This document shows positions 16,761 to 25,022 of a stretch of DNA of 49,375 bases, one piece after another. Source of the stretch: Oscillospiraceae bacterium (GTDB lineage: Bacteria; Bacillota; Clostridia; UMGS1810). A program made the translations under genes and the position numbers. Within the stretch, counting starts at the first letter, position 1. Each line of letters opens with the position of its first letter. Below the pieces are notes generated by a model. The model was not told the origin of the DNA, ran no database searches, and saw only the letters and a list, made by a program, of their open reading frames with translations. The stretch is taken from the NCBI GenBank assembly GCA_021629085.1, contig JAJXRJ010000014.1:1-49375 (forward strand), in the 5' to 3' direction.

Positions 16761-18077
16761 TCAGTTTTCCGGCCTTGCAAAGCGGTTCCAATATGCTTCA
16801 ATCTGCCCGCTTAAATCGCCAAGCCGCTTTTCTGCCTGCGTCGGATTTGCGCAAAATTCTTTCATCCATCTGCCCTCTTGCACACAAAGCGCGTCGTGAT
16901 AGGGAAAATAATATTCCATTAAAAATGCGGCATATTTGACCATTCGGTAGGGCCCATGGATTCTTGCATGCTCGCCCGGCACACACTCCACCGCAACGCT
17001 GTATAAATCTTTGATTGCACTTGCAATCGCATCAAATGAGTCGTCTTTTGCAAAAACAATGGTATGAGCCAGTTTAAAGTAGTTGGCAGGGTCGGTTCCG
17101 TGGGAATCGCTCGATCCAACAACCGGGATTTTAAGCCCATTTGCCCGCATTTCATAGTAAAACGCTGTCTGCAAGTTATTTTCCGTTACTTCCTGCCCGC
17201 TCACAAGCTCATATGCATCAAACATTCCCGTTTCCAAAAGAAATTGTGTCATATCCGCCCGCATGTGGTAGGCATCTGAAAAATTCCAAAACGGATGTGC
17301 CAAAATTGCCAGTCCGCCGCCTTGATGAATTTTATCCACTGTCCATTTCCGATAGGCATATTCCAAAGCATCAATGCCATCTGGAAGCTTGCACGTTTTT
17401 GCATATGCCCCAATTTCTTTGCGATAGGTTTCTTCATTGCTTCGAAACAGCGCTTCCACACCAAACGCGCCGCCAAAATTGACAATGTGCAAATACCAGT
17501 GAATATGGACTTCTTCGCCGTGAAACAGCTTAAAATCAATGGGCACATTCTTATAAGTATCAATCGCCGCATCTGATGGATCCCACAAGCTGTGGTCGGT
17601 AATCGCCAAAAAATCAAATCCCCCCTTCCGATAATTGGCGGCAACAACATCCGGCCCTTCCCTGCCGTCTGAGCAAATGGAATGCGCATGCAAATCGCCT
17701 TTTAGCGGCCTTCTTTGATAAAGGTCTTCCTCTAAAGAATACACATGGAATTTTAAATTTGGATTTGCGTCCAAACTGTCGCCGCAAACGGAAATCACCC
17801 ACTGCTGCTCTCTTAAAAAGCAATAGGAAACGGAAATTGCACCGTTTTTCGGCATGACCGTTGTGGTGTAAGCCACTTCTTCTTGTGGGCTGCTGATATA
17901 GTGTTTTTGTGAGACGGTGTGCTCCATAGGCGTGATTTGCACTGTGTATGCTTTGTGGTCGTCAAATTTGGCGTATTCTCCGATTGGGTAAATTGTCACC
18001 GTTTGCATTTGGTCCGCTTTTAAAACGCTGGGCTCCACACGGTAACAGGACACATTCATTTTTCGTTTTGAAACCAT
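16761..18077 (-). CDS. PHP-domain metal-dependent phosphoesterase
   Basis: 438 residues. An N-terminal beta-rich domain (about residues 1-120) of unknown role is followed by a PHP domain with the expected metal ligands: GDLHAHSICSDG, FLAITDHS, HGEEVH, ILAHPFWN and GSSDSHG. PHP proteins hydrolyse phosphate esters, including nucleotides, sugar phosphates and cyclic phosphates. The substrate here is not known. ATG 18077 has GAGGAGG 6 bases upstream. It is transcribed divergently from a DeoR regulator and an organophosphate-transporter-like gene. A role in processing an imported phosphorylated compound is a reasonable inference. Confidence 0.85.
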   Translation of the reverse strand: MVSKRKMNVSCYRVEPSVLKADQMQTVTIYPIGEYAKFDDHKAYTVQITPMEHTVSQKHYISSPQEEVAYTTTVMPKNGAISVSYCFLREQQWVISVCGDSLDANPNLKFHVYSLEEDLYQRRPLKGDLHAHSICSDGREGPDVVAANYRKGGFDFLAITDHSLWDPSDAAIDTYKNVPIDFKLFHGEEVHIHWYLHIVNFGGAFGVEALFRSNEETYRKEIGAYAKTCKLPDGIDALEYAYRKWTVDKIHQGGGLAILAHPFWNFSDAYHMRADMTQFLLETGMFDAYELVSGQEVTENNLQTAFYYEMRANGLKIPVVGSSDSHGTDPANYFKLAHTIVFAKDDSFDAIASAIKDLYSVAVECVPGEHARIHGPYRMVKYAAFLMEYYFPYHDALCVQEGRWMKEFCANPTQAEKRLGDLSGQIEAYWNRFARPEN

Positions 18078-18101
18078 CGCAATCCTCCTCGTTTTACCAT
18101 T

Positions 18102-18130
18102 ATTCTAACATATGCCACACAGTAAGTCAA
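18102..18130 (-). promoter_or_regulatory. Promoter of the PHP gene
   Basis: TTGACT (18130-18125), a 17-bp spacer and TAGAAT (18107-18102). The -35 is inside the left operator arm. Confidence 0.7.
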
Positions 18131-18170
18131 CATAAATCAACAATTTTATATTGACTTATGTTGATTTATG
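18121..18170. promoter_or_regulatory. DeoR-type operator between divergent promoters
   Basis: Five consecutive 10-bp blocks. On the plus strand 18151-18160 and 18161-18170 are tandem TTGACTTATG and TTGATTTATG. 18131-18140 and 18121-18130 carry the same units in reverse orientation (minus strand TTGATTTATG, then TTGACTTACT). A 10-bp A+T-rich spacer (18141-18150) separates the arms. The arms cover the -35 boxes of both divergent promoters. It is most likely bound by the adjacent DeoR-family regulator. Confidence 0.75.
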
Positions 18171-18179
18171 CGATATAAT
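18151..18179 (+). promoter_or_regulatory. Promoter of deoR-type regulator and MFS gene
   Basis: TTGACT (18151-18156), a 17-bp spacer and TATAAT (18174-18179), with the -35 and spacer inside the right operator arm, implying autoregulation. Confidence 0.8.
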
Positions 18180-18208
18180 TGGATTGAAGTTATGAAGGGG
18201 GCGATAGT

Positions 18209-19009
18209 TTGCTCGCACAAGAACGTCAATTTTTGATAATCAAGCAAATTATGCAAAGAGGAACCGCTTATATTACCGATTTGGCCAAAGAATTTGGCGT
18301 GTCAGATGAAACCATCCGGCGCGATCTGCTTGCCATTTGCAAAGAACATCCCATCAGGCGGGTACACGGGGGTGCAGTTGCTATCAAACGGCCGGCTAGA
18401 GATGCAAGCTATGAGGAGCGGAGCTTGCAAAACTTGGAGGCAAAACAAAAGATCGGCAGCTATGCCGCAGCCCAAATTTACGATAATGATGTGATTTTTA
18501 TTGATACCGGAACCGCAACAGAAGCATTGGCAAATGCAATTTTTGGCATTCAAAATTTAAAAATTTTAACCAACTCCATACCGGTTGCACACATCCTTTT
18601 AAAAAAGCTAAAAAACGGTGATTTCACTGGGAATGTGCTCCTCATTGGCGGCGAAGCCAATCCGGAAACTGAAAGTGTGTCCGGGCCGATTGCCACTTTT
18701 TTGTTGGAGCGTTTTTTTGTGGACAAAGCGTTTATTGGTGCAACCTCTGTGTCGAAGGACGGCATAATGCTTTGGAGTGAGACCGAAGGGATGTTTACTG
18801 CCTCGCTCATAAAAAAAGCAGGTGAAACCTTTGTTCTGGCGGAAAGTGAGAAATTTAGGAAACAAAGTTTTTACAAAGTATGTGGTTTTTTTGAAACACT
18901 CAGCATTGTAACCGATGATGTGACTCCAATTCCAAATGAGATAACAGACGCGCTGAATAACGCAAATACAGTCATTTCCATTGTAAACATAAAAACAGAT
19001 AAAGGATGA
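18209..19009 (+). CDS. DeoR-family transcriptional regulator
   Basis: 266 residues. The N-terminal winged helix contains ITDLAKEFGVSDETIRRDLL and the DeoR signature RRVHGGAV. The C-terminal DeoRC sensor domain has FIDTGTATEALA, LTNSIPVAHIL, LIGGEANPE and FIGATSVSKDGI. This fold binds sugar phosphates, which usually relieve repression. The start is TTG 18209 after AAGGGGG. It is followed 4 bp later by the transporter. It probably represses itself, the transporter and the divergent PHP gene through the operator at 18121-18170. The inducer is unknown; an imported organophosphate is a reasonable guess. Confidence 0.92.
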   Translation: MLAQERQFLIIKQIMQRGTAYITDLAKEFGVSDETIRRDLLAICKEHPIRRVHGGAVAIKRPARDASYEERSLQNLEAKQKIGSYAAAQIYDNDVIFIDTGTATEALANAIFGIQNLKILTNSIPVAHILLKKLKNGDFTGNVLLIGGEANPETESVSGPIATFLLERFFVDKAFIGATSVSKDGIMLWSETEGMFTASLIKKAGETFVLAESEKFRKQSFYKVCGFFETLSIVTDDVTPIPNEITDALNNANTVISIVNIKTDKG

Positions 19010-19013
19010 TACC

Positions 19014-20246
19014 ATGAAGACCGCTGTAAAACACGCAATTTCGCTTGGCGCGGCTTGCTTTTTTGCCTACGCGGCATGCTATGTATGCAGAAATATGTTG
19101 AGTGCCATGATGCCGCAGCTGCTTTCCGAAGATATTTTTCCCCAAAAACTGCTCGGGGGTATGGGAAGCGCATTTTTCTTCACCTATGGGTTCGGACAGT
19201 TTATTAACGGACTGATTGGAAACCGGGTCAATCCCAAATACATGGTTGGCACAGGGCTTTTTTTGGCAGGCGTTCTTACATTGCTGTTCCCACATGTCAC
19301 TTCCAATGTAGGCTGTATCCTATTATGGGGCGGATGTGGATTTTTGTGTTCCATGCTTTGGCCGCCCATTACAAAGCTGGTTGGTGAAAATACCAATACC
19401 AAAATAGGAAAACTCCTTTTGACAGCCATGACCGTCGCATCCATTGCCGGAACACTGGTGACCTATATGCTTGCACTTTTGGGCTCTCTTAGCAAAAGCT
19501 GGCGCGCGGCGTTTGCCATATCCGGCATTGTTTTGTGCGTTGTTTCTGTTTTTTGGATTTTGGCAATCACTGTAATGGAAAAAAAAGGACGGTTAAAATC
19601 AGAAGTTCAAACGCACACAACAGTTTGTGTAAAAGGGGCTATGCGCACTTTTTTCAACACTGAATTTATCGCAATGACGGTTGTCACCATGCTAAACGGT
19701 GTGGTGTGCAATGCGGTTGCATTTTGGATTCCAACATTTTTATCTGATTTTTTAAACATCCGATTAGAGCTGGTGGCTTCTATTTCTATTTTACTGCCCA
19801 TTCTCAATATTAGTGGCACATTTTTATCGGTTTACCTGTTAAAATTTACAAAAGGAAACGAAAAGGCAATGTGCGCCGTGCTGTTTTTGTATTCTGCTGT
19901 GTTGTTTGCCATCTTGCCAGTTATAGGCAGGCATATGACATTCTTGTCAGTTGCTGCACTGTTTTTGGCAAATGCCGCCATGATTAGCACCAGCAATATG
20001 ATTTTTAGCATCTATGTGTTACGCTTTAAGCACACCGGTATGCTTTCCGGCATCACAGGCTTTTTAGATTTTGCTTCCTATTTGTTTGCCGCCGTTGCCA
20101 GCAGTGTATTTACCAATCTTTTGACATATGGCGGCTGGAATGGTGTGATGGGCCTTTGGTTTGGTGTGGCAGCAGCAGGGACACTAGCTTCCTTCATTGC
20201 GCAAAAATCCCCCAGTAAACCCATGCAGATTTCAACCAGTGTTTAA
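19014..20246 (+). CDS. MFS transporter resembling organophosphate:phosphate antiporters
   Basis: 410 residues, about 12 hydrophobic segments. The first segment carries AACYVCRNMLSAMMPQLL, like the Y-x-x-R-x-N wording of the GlpT/UhpT (OPA) subfamily, and TYGFGQFINGLIGNRVNPKY is the MFS loop 2-3 motif. This suggests uptake of a phosphorylated sugar, glycerol phosphate or a similar ester in exchange for phosphate, but the substrate is not determined. Translationally linked to the DeoR gene. The 3' end overlaps the convergent methyltransferase gene by 15 bp, and no terminator lies between them. Confidence 0.85.
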   Translation: MKTAVKHAISLGAACFFAYAACYVCRNMLSAMMPQLLSEDIFPQKLLGGMGSAFFFTYGFGQFINGLIGNRVNPKYMVGTGLFLAGVLTLLFPHVTSNVGCILLWGGCGFLCSMLWPPITKLVGENTNTKIGKLLLTAMTVASIAGTLVTYMLALLGSLSKSWRAAFAISGIVLCVVSVFWILAITVMEKKGRLKSEVQTHTTVCVKGAMRTFFNTEFIAMTVVTMLNGVVCNAVAFWIPTFLSDFLNIRLELVASISILLPILNISGTFLSVYLLKFTKGNEKAMCAVLFLYSAVLFAILPVIGRHMTFLSVAALFLANAAMISTSNMIFSIYVLRFKHTGMLSGITGFLDFASYLFAAVASSVFTNLLTYGGWNGVMGLWFGVAAAGTLASFIAQKSPSKPMQISTSV

Positions 20247-20981
20247 CGTCTTTCTCGCTTTGACAATCAAAAAATTGGGGCGGATCCACTCCTTTTGAAG
20301 ATCCGGGCGTTCACAAACTGCCCAGGGCTCCGGCAGCGGCTCCACCAGGTCTTGTATCACAAACCCCGCATGCGCAATGGTTGTGACAATTTCCCCCATG
20401 GGGCGGTGATAATTTTCCACCCCATCTACAAACCAGGTACCCACCCGTTTTCCGCTTTTGGCATAATCAGAAAATACATAAGCGCTGTGATGGCCGTCAT
20501 CATCCTTTAAAAAATGCCCCATGCAGTCCATCGTTGCGGTGATAATGGGATGCTCCTGTGAGTAGAGCAGATATCCCCCACCCTTTAAAAGTCTATAAAT
20601 ATCTTGTATCAGTGTTTGAAAATTTTTGGCATAATGAAAGGCCAAAGAGCTGTAAACCAAATCAAACGTTTGGGAAAGTGCTGCAAGATCCTCCATGTCC
20701 ATACGGCGGTAGCAAATGCGAGGATGGCTGTTTTCCCGCTTTGCCACAGCAAGCATTTTTTCAGAAATATCAATGCCAATCACCGCGCTTGCGCCGTCTT
20801 TGGCAAATTGCAGGCAGTTGTGGCCGCAGCCGCATCCAATGTCCAAAACCGTTTTTCCTTTCACATCCGGCAGCAAGGCTCGCATAGCCGGCTGTTCCAG
20901 CAAGTCATTGTAGCTTTTCTGCTTTCTGAGCGCCTGGTATCCGTTAAAAAAAGCCTCGTTGTCAAAAATATTTTGGCTCAT
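20232..20981 (-). CDS. SAM-dependent methyltransferase (class I)
   Basis: 249 residues. Motif I is VLDIGCGCGHN (near residues 45-55), the acidic residue is in IGIDISEKML, and the post-motif block is FDLVYSSLAFHY, all typical of the Methyltransf_11/25 type small-molecule methylases. The NxPY-type motif of Erm rRNA dimethylases is absent, so rRNA-based resistance is not supported. The substrate is unknown. ATG with GGGAGGAG upstream. It lies 33 bp downstream of the ABC-F gene on the same strand and may be co-transcribed with it. Confidence 0.88.
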   Translation of the reverse strand: MSQNIFDNEAFFNGYQALRKQKSYNDLLEQPAMRALLPDVKGKTVLDIGCGCGHNCLQFAKDGASAVIGIDISEKMLAVAKRENSHPRICYRRMDMEDLAALSQTFDLVYSSLAFHYAKNFQTLIQDIYRLLKGGGYLLYSQEHPIITATMDCMGHFLKDDDGHHSAYVFSDYAKSGKRVGTWFVDGVENYHRPMGEIVTTIAHAGFVIQDLVEPLPEPWAVCERPDLQKEWIRPNFLIVKARKTLNTG

Positions 20982-21014
20982 GGCGTTCTCCTCCCTTTTA
21001 CGATAAATTCTTTT

Positions 21015-22481
21015 TTATAATGTTACAATTTGAGTGGCCACTTTTTTTACAAACGCCGCGTCGTGCTCGACAAATACGATGGTGGAGTCGCACGCGGCAA
21101 GCATTTCTTCTATTTGCATCCGCGAAAAAACGTCAATATAGTTGAGCGGCTCGTCCCATAAATACAAGTGCGCCTGTTTACAAAGGCTTCTTGCCAAAAG
21201 TGCCTTCTTTTTCTGCCCGGCGCTAAAATCGCACATGTCCTTGTCAAACTGTTCCCGTAAAAAACCAAGCTTTCGCAAAATGGTTAAATACAGGCTTTTG
21301 TCAACGCCGGATTGTACAATAAAATCCGCTAGACGCCCTTTCAAAAACGACGTATCCTGCGGTACATAAGATACCACCAGCCCAGTTCCAATTTGGACCG
21401 TACCCGTATGGCATATCGCTTGTCCTGCAATGCGCTTTAAAATGCTGGATTTCCCGCAGCCGTTCCTGCCGCAGAGCGCAATGCGATCACCCGCGTTAAT
21501 GCGCAAATTCACCGGTTTGGAAACTGTTTTCCCGTCATATTGAATTGCCACATTCTCCAATGAAACTAGCTGCCTGGTGTGGAAGGCAATCGGGTGCAGG
21601 CAGATGGCATCGTTTGTTTCCACATTTTTTAAAAGCGACCGCTTTTTTTCGGCTGCTTCTGTGCGCCGTGCCGCAATTGACTTTGCCCGCTTCATCATTT
21701 TGGCAGACTTGTGCCCCACATAGCCGCGATCCGCCACATCCGCGCCGTATTTGCGCTTTTCCGTCTTATCCGACCAGCCCGCAGTCCGCCGCGCCGCAGT
21801 GTCCAGCCTTACAATTTCCCGCTTTTGTTTTTCATATTCCATTTGTTCAAACTGCTCCTGTGCCTGGTGGTTTGCATACCAGCTGCTAAAGTTCCCCTGC
21901 TGTAATTCTAAATTGGCGCGGTTGATAGATAAAATATGATCCACACAGCCATCTAACAGCTCCCGGTCGTGCGACACCAAAATAAAGCCGGACTTTTGCC
22001 GCAAGTAGCGTCCTACCAATGCCCGGGCTTCTGCATCCAAGTGGTTGGTTGGCTCGTCAATCAGCAAAAAACACCGTTCTCCTGCAAACAGTGCCCCAAG
22101 CATGGCTTTGGTCTGCTCGCCGCCTGAAAGCGTGCAAAACGGGCGGTATAAAAGATCAGGCGAAAGCTTAAGCTTTGCAAATTCTTTTAACAGCATCCAC
22201 CGCTCCACCTGAGGGTTAGCCACTTCCAGCACTGCCTCAGTTAACCGTGTACGATCCAAAATCGGATAGGGAAAATACGCAAATGGAACAGATGCAAAAA
22301 TTTGCCCCCGCCCTTTTAAAGTTCCATTCAAAAGCTTTAGCAGCGTTGTTTTCCCACGGCCGTTACGCCCAATGAGTCCAAGCCGCCAATCGCTATCCAG
22401 CACAAGCGATACATCGTCAAAAATCAAATCATAACTGCCCGCATAGCCAAATGTGACATGGGACAGGGAAATCATAGACAT
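21015..22481 (-). CDS. ABC-F ATPase, Lsa/Vga-type ribosome protection protein
   Basis: 488 residues from ATG 22481, which has GGAGGG 7 bases upstream. Two soluble ABC cassettes and no membrane segments. First cassette: GRNGRGKTTLLKLL, LSGGEQTKAML, LLIDEPTNHLD. Second: GRNGCGKSSILKRI, FSAGQKKKALLARSL, LYLWDEPLNYIDVFSRMQIE. The LNYID and FVEHD wording of the second cassette and the short linker are typical of the Lsa/Vga branch, which displaces lincosamides, pleuromutilins and streptogramin A from the ribosome. Actual resistance is not shown by sequence, since housekeeping ABC-F proteins look similar. The attenuator leader upstream supports antibiotic-inducible control. Confidence 0.88.
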   Translation of the reverse strand: MSMISLSHVTFGYAGSYDLIFDDVSLVLDSDWRLGLIGRNGRGKTTLLKLLNGTLKGRGQIFASVPFAYFPYPILDRTRLTEAVLEVANPQVERWMLLKEFAKLKLSPDLLYRPFCTLSGGEQTKAMLGALFAGERCFLLIDEPTNHLDAEARALVGRYLRQKSGFILVSHDRELLDGCVDHILSINRANLELQQGNFSSWYANHQAQEQFEQMEYEKQKREIVRLDTAARRTAGWSDKTEKRKYGADVADRGYVGHKSAKMMKRAKSIAARRTEAAEKKRSLLKNVETNDAICLHPIAFHTRQLVSLENVAIQYDGKTVSKPVNLRINAGDRIALCGRNGCGKSSILKRIAGQAICHTGTVQIGTGLVVSYVPQDTSFLKGRLADFIVQSGVDKSLYLTILRKLGFLREQFDKDMCDFSAGQKKKALLARSLCKQAHLYLWDEPLNYIDVFSRMQIEEMLAACDSTIVFVEHDAAFVKKVATQIVTL

Positions 22482-22502
22482 CGCATTCCCTCCTTCCATA
22501 AA

Positions 22503-22532
22503 ATAAAGCTGCGGAAACAATTTCCGCAGCTT
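22503..22532 (-). terminator. Attenuator terminator before the ABC-F gene
   Basis: 12-bp perfect stem (AAGCTGCGGAAA 22506-22517 with TTTCCGCAGCTT 22521-22532) with a 3-base loop, followed on the minus strand by a short T-rich run (TTATTTTA). It ends just before the ABC-F ribosome-binding site, so it must be read through for expression. Confidence 0.85.
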
Positions 22533-22637
22533 AAAAAGACATCCCATATATTTCGGGAAACATTACGGCAATTCTTTCCTTGCAGGGCACAGCAAAACAA
22601 AGCCAATCGCTCGGCATCGTTTGGCGCATTTTCCAAA

Positions 22638-22661
22638 TTATCTGCAAGAAAAGATGTACAT
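22638..22661 (-). CDS. Putative leader peptide MYIFSCR
   Basis: A 7-codon frame (ATG 22661-22659 to TAA 22640-22638) with the ribosome-binding site GAGGTGG about 4 bases upstream. It lies in the leader between the ABC-F promoter and its attenuator. Short leader peptides whose translation is stalled by antibiotic are established for inducible ABC-F and erm genes. Here the role is inferred from position only. Confidence 0.5.
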   Translation of the reverse strand: MYIFSCR

Positions 22662-22691
22662 CTTCCCACCTCAAATCAAAACATTGCATTT

Positions 22692-22720
22692 ACTATATCA
22701 CAGTTTTTCCCACTTGTCAA
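22692..22720 (-). promoter_or_regulatory. Promoter of the ABC-F operon
   Basis: TTGACA (22720-22715), a 17-bp spacer and TATAGT (22697-22692). The transcript would start near 22685, giving a leader of about 200 bases. It begins at the end of spoIIP, just past its stop codon. Confidence 0.82.
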
Positions 22721-22726
22721 GCATTG

Positions 22727-23923
22727 CTACTGAAGCGAGTGAATCACTTCTGAAACCGCTTTACTTAAGTATTTAATCGCAAGAAGCGCTTCTTCTAACG
22801 AATTTCCATTGGTGCCAATTTCAAACAGCAGTGACCCCTTGGTTTCATGCAGGTTAAACCGCTCTTTGCGAAGGTTTAACGGCCGTGCAAATCCAGGGTA
22901 GTCGGTTTCTAACTTGTTTTGAATCTGCATTGCAAACCGCAGATTTTCTTCCCAATTTGGAAATTCCAGCCCATTTTCATCCGTGCCACACACAATCATT
23001 ACCTGTGCTACTTGCTCCCCTGCAATTTCACTCACAAATTTTATCTTGGTGCCGTCTGATTCCTGTACGGCATCGCGGTGCAAATCAAACACAATCTGAA
23101 TGGACGGGTACTGCTTTAAATAAGATTCAATGGATGACATGGATTTTTTATAGGAATTGGTATAGGAGGGGTAATCGTGAATTTCCCGGTCATGGACAAC
23201 ACAAATCCCCTCTGCTTCAAGCAGCTTTTCCATTTCGTCCCCCACCCGAATCATGTTATAATTTTTATCCTGGGTACGGTCGGTGTCACTCACCACATAT
23301 TCTCCATTTGAGTTATATGCTTCCGAACCATGTGTGTGGACAATCAGCACTAATGGGTCGCTGCCGGTTTGTGTAAATTTTGGTTTTTCACTCAGCACGC
23401 TTTGCACATCCACCTGGTAGGTCGTCTCATTTTTGATTGCAAGATTTTTCGATATATTGTTGGACGCTTTTACATTGGCTCCAACGTTTTGTTCCACTTT
23501 CGGCGGTTCATCCGGCGCAGCTGGGTCCGGCATATCAGCATTTTTTTCGTTATAAACCGAAACAGAATCGTCTGTTTCATACTGTGAAAGAATCGGGACT
23601 GTGCTTTTTAACATCCCTTGTGGTGAAAAGAGCTCTTTTGCGGTATCTTCCACAAATTTTGATACAGAAAACGTCTCTGGCAACGGCTCACCCGACATTT
23701 GCAAAATGGGAACTGCAGCTTTTACTGAATGCTTTAAATAAAGCACGCTTAAATCTGGTGCAGGCAAATTGCAGATAATTACCGTCCAGAGCACAATGAA
23801 CGCCAAAATAAGCGAGAATTTTGCCAATCCCCGCTTATCAATCACCATTCCTTTAAATTGATTTTGCCGCCGCCATTTTCCGTTCACAAACAAAACCCCG
23901 CAGGCACTATTTTTTGATATCAT
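22727..23923 (-). CDS. spoIIP: Stage II sporulation protein P
   Basis: Membrane-anchored peptidoglycan amidase/endopeptidase that works with SpoIID and SpoIIM during engulfment. 398 residues from the first ATG. One N-terminal membrane segment (KFSLILAFIVLWTVIICNL), a low-complexity linker, then the SpoIIP catalytic domain with VLIVHTHGSEAY, FDLHRDA and LHETKGSLLFEIGTNGNS, where the His and Glu residues bind zinc. ATG 23923 has no clear ribosome-binding site. GTG 23887, eight bases after GGGG, is an alternative start giving 386 residues. It lies 21 bp after gpr, the same gpr-spoIIP order as in Bacillus. Confidence 0.93.
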   Translation of the reverse strand: MISKNSACGVLFVNGKWRRQNQFKGMVIDKRGLAKFSLILAFIVLWTVIICNLPAPDLSVLYLKHSVKAAVPILQMSGEPLPETFSVSKFVEDTAKELFSPQGMLKSTVPILSQYETDDSVSVYNEKNADMPDPAAPDEPPKVEQNVGANVKASNNISKNLAIKNETTYQVDVQSVLSEKPKFTQTGSDPLVLIVHTHGSEAYNSNGEYVVSDTDRTQDKNYNMIRVGDEMEKLLEAEGICVVHDREIHDYPSYTNSYKKSMSSIESYLKQYPSIQIVFDLHRDAVQESDGTKIKFVSEIAGEQVAQVMIVCGTDENGLEFPNWEENLRFAMQIQNKLETDYPGFARPLNLRKERFNLHETKGSLLFEIGTNGNSLEEALLAIKYLSKAVSEVIHSLQ

Positions 23924-23944
23924 TTTATGCGTAAAATGGCAAAA

Positions 23945-24919
23945 TTATGCGTGCGTAGTTTTTAAATATTCCGTTTCTCCCAGCACTGCTTCGTTAATGC
24001 CGTTGGCAATAATTTTAGACACCTCTTCAATGATGTTATCCACCTCTTTTGGAGTGACAATGAGATTGCCCACATAGGGCGTCAGCACCTCTTTGATAAG
24101 CGGATAGCGCATTTCCCCGTCAAATGCCTTTAAAAACTGCTTAATTTTGCTGCCGTCCTCCGCCTGCTCCTCCACATTTTTCACCAGCAGCTCAATCGCG
24201 TCATTTGCGACTGTTGCTGCATCCACGACCGTTGGCACGCCGATGGCAATGACAGGCGCACCTAAATATTCTTCGGTCAGCCCTTTGCGCTTATTGCCAA
24301 TTCCTGAGCCAGGCGTTATGCCGGTATCCGCCAACTGGATGGTGGTGCTGATACGGTCCATCCGCCGCGAAGCAAGCGCGTCAATGGCAATGATAACATC
24401 AGGCTTTATTTTATCTGCAATCCCTTTTATAATCTCACTGGTTTCAATGCCCGTGATGCCCAGCACACCGGGGGAAACCGCACACATCGGCCGGGTGTTT
24501 TCATCCATTTTATCGGGAATATATTCCATCAGATGCCGTGTAATCATCAAATGGGACACGACCTGAGGCCCAAGCGCGTCTGGCGTGACGTTCCAGTTGC
24601 CCAGCCCAACCACTAAAACCGTGGAATTTTTTTGTAAGTTTAAAATCGCTTCCAGCTCTTCTTTGAGCACCATGCTGGCTTCGTTAAACGCATTGTCGTC
24701 ATTTTCCCTTAGCGCTGGGCAATCAATGGTAATATAGTTTCCCACTGGTTTCCCAATGGCATTTACACCTTCTTCTGAAGTGATTTTCACACGCGTCACC
24801 GCACAGGCCTGGTGTTCTATGTTCTGTATTTCCACGCCCTTTATTTTATCTGTTTCCTCTTTTGGCTTGTTATAAAGTACTGCCGCTTCAATGGCAAGGT
24901 CCGTCCGTATACTAAACAT
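23945..24919 (-). CDS. gpr: Germination protease GPR
   Basis: Aspartic-type protease made in the forespore as a zymogen; on germination it degrades the small acid-soluble proteins that coat spore DNA. 324 residues from ATG 24919, after GGGGAGTGG. The N-terminal IRTDLAIEA, the central GNWNVTPDALGP and IIAIDALASRRMDRI, and the end block TPGSGIGNKRKGL are GPR signatures. A longer in-frame start at 24955 is less likely. A SigG-like promoter precedes it and spoIIP follows. Presence of gpr is strong evidence for sporulation. Confidence 0.96.
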   Translation of the reverse strand: MFSIRTDLAIEAAVLYNKPKEETDKIKGVEIQNIEHQACAVTRVKITSEEGVNAIGKPVGNYITIDCPALRENDDNAFNEASMVLKEELEAILNLQKNSTVLVVGLGNWNVTPDALGPQVVSHLMITRHLMEYIPDKMDENTRPMCAVSPGVLGITGIETSEIIKGIADKIKPDVIIAIDALASRRMDRISTTIQLADTGITPGSGIGNKRKGLTEEYLGAPVIAIGVPTVVDAATVANDAIELLVKNVEEQAEDGSKIKQFLKAFDGEMRYPLIKEVLTPYVGNLIVTPKEVDNIIEEVSKIIANGINEAVLGETEYLKTTHA

Positions 24920-24956
24920 TGGTTCCACTCCCCGAACATAAAATTCATGACACACA

Positions 24957-24986
24957 TAAATTGTGCAGCATTAAGAATTTTTATGC
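24957..24986 (-). promoter_or_regulatory. SigG-like forespore promoter of gpr
   Basis: GCATA (24986-24982), 18-bp spacer, CAATTTA (24963-24957). This matches the SigG consensus GHATR-N18-CATNHTA with one mismatch, at the expected distance (about 40 bp) from the gpr start. It sits directly after the pnp terminator. Confidence 0.6.
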
Positions 24987-24988
24987 AC

Positions 24989-25014
24989 AAAAAAAGCGGC
25001 GGTGATACCGCCGC
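24989..25014 (-). terminator. Intrinsic terminator of pnp
   Basis: 8-bp stem GCGGCGGT / ACCGCCGC (24996-25003 and 25007-25014), 3-base loop, then seven U on the minus strand (24995-24989). Very strong. Confidence 0.94.
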
Positions 25015-25022
25015 CTTTTATT

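Noticed and set aside
20232..20981. Methyltransferase as an Erm-type resistance enzyme beside the ABC-F gene
   Set aside because: Lacks the NxPY/F-type catalytic motif and the Erm layout; it looks like a small-molecule methylase.
22472..22669. 65-codon frame (GTG start) in the ABC-F leader
   Set aside because: It spans the attenuator hairpin, has no good ribosome-binding site for its GTG, and shows no family signature. The 7-codon frame with GAGGTGG is the better leader peptide.
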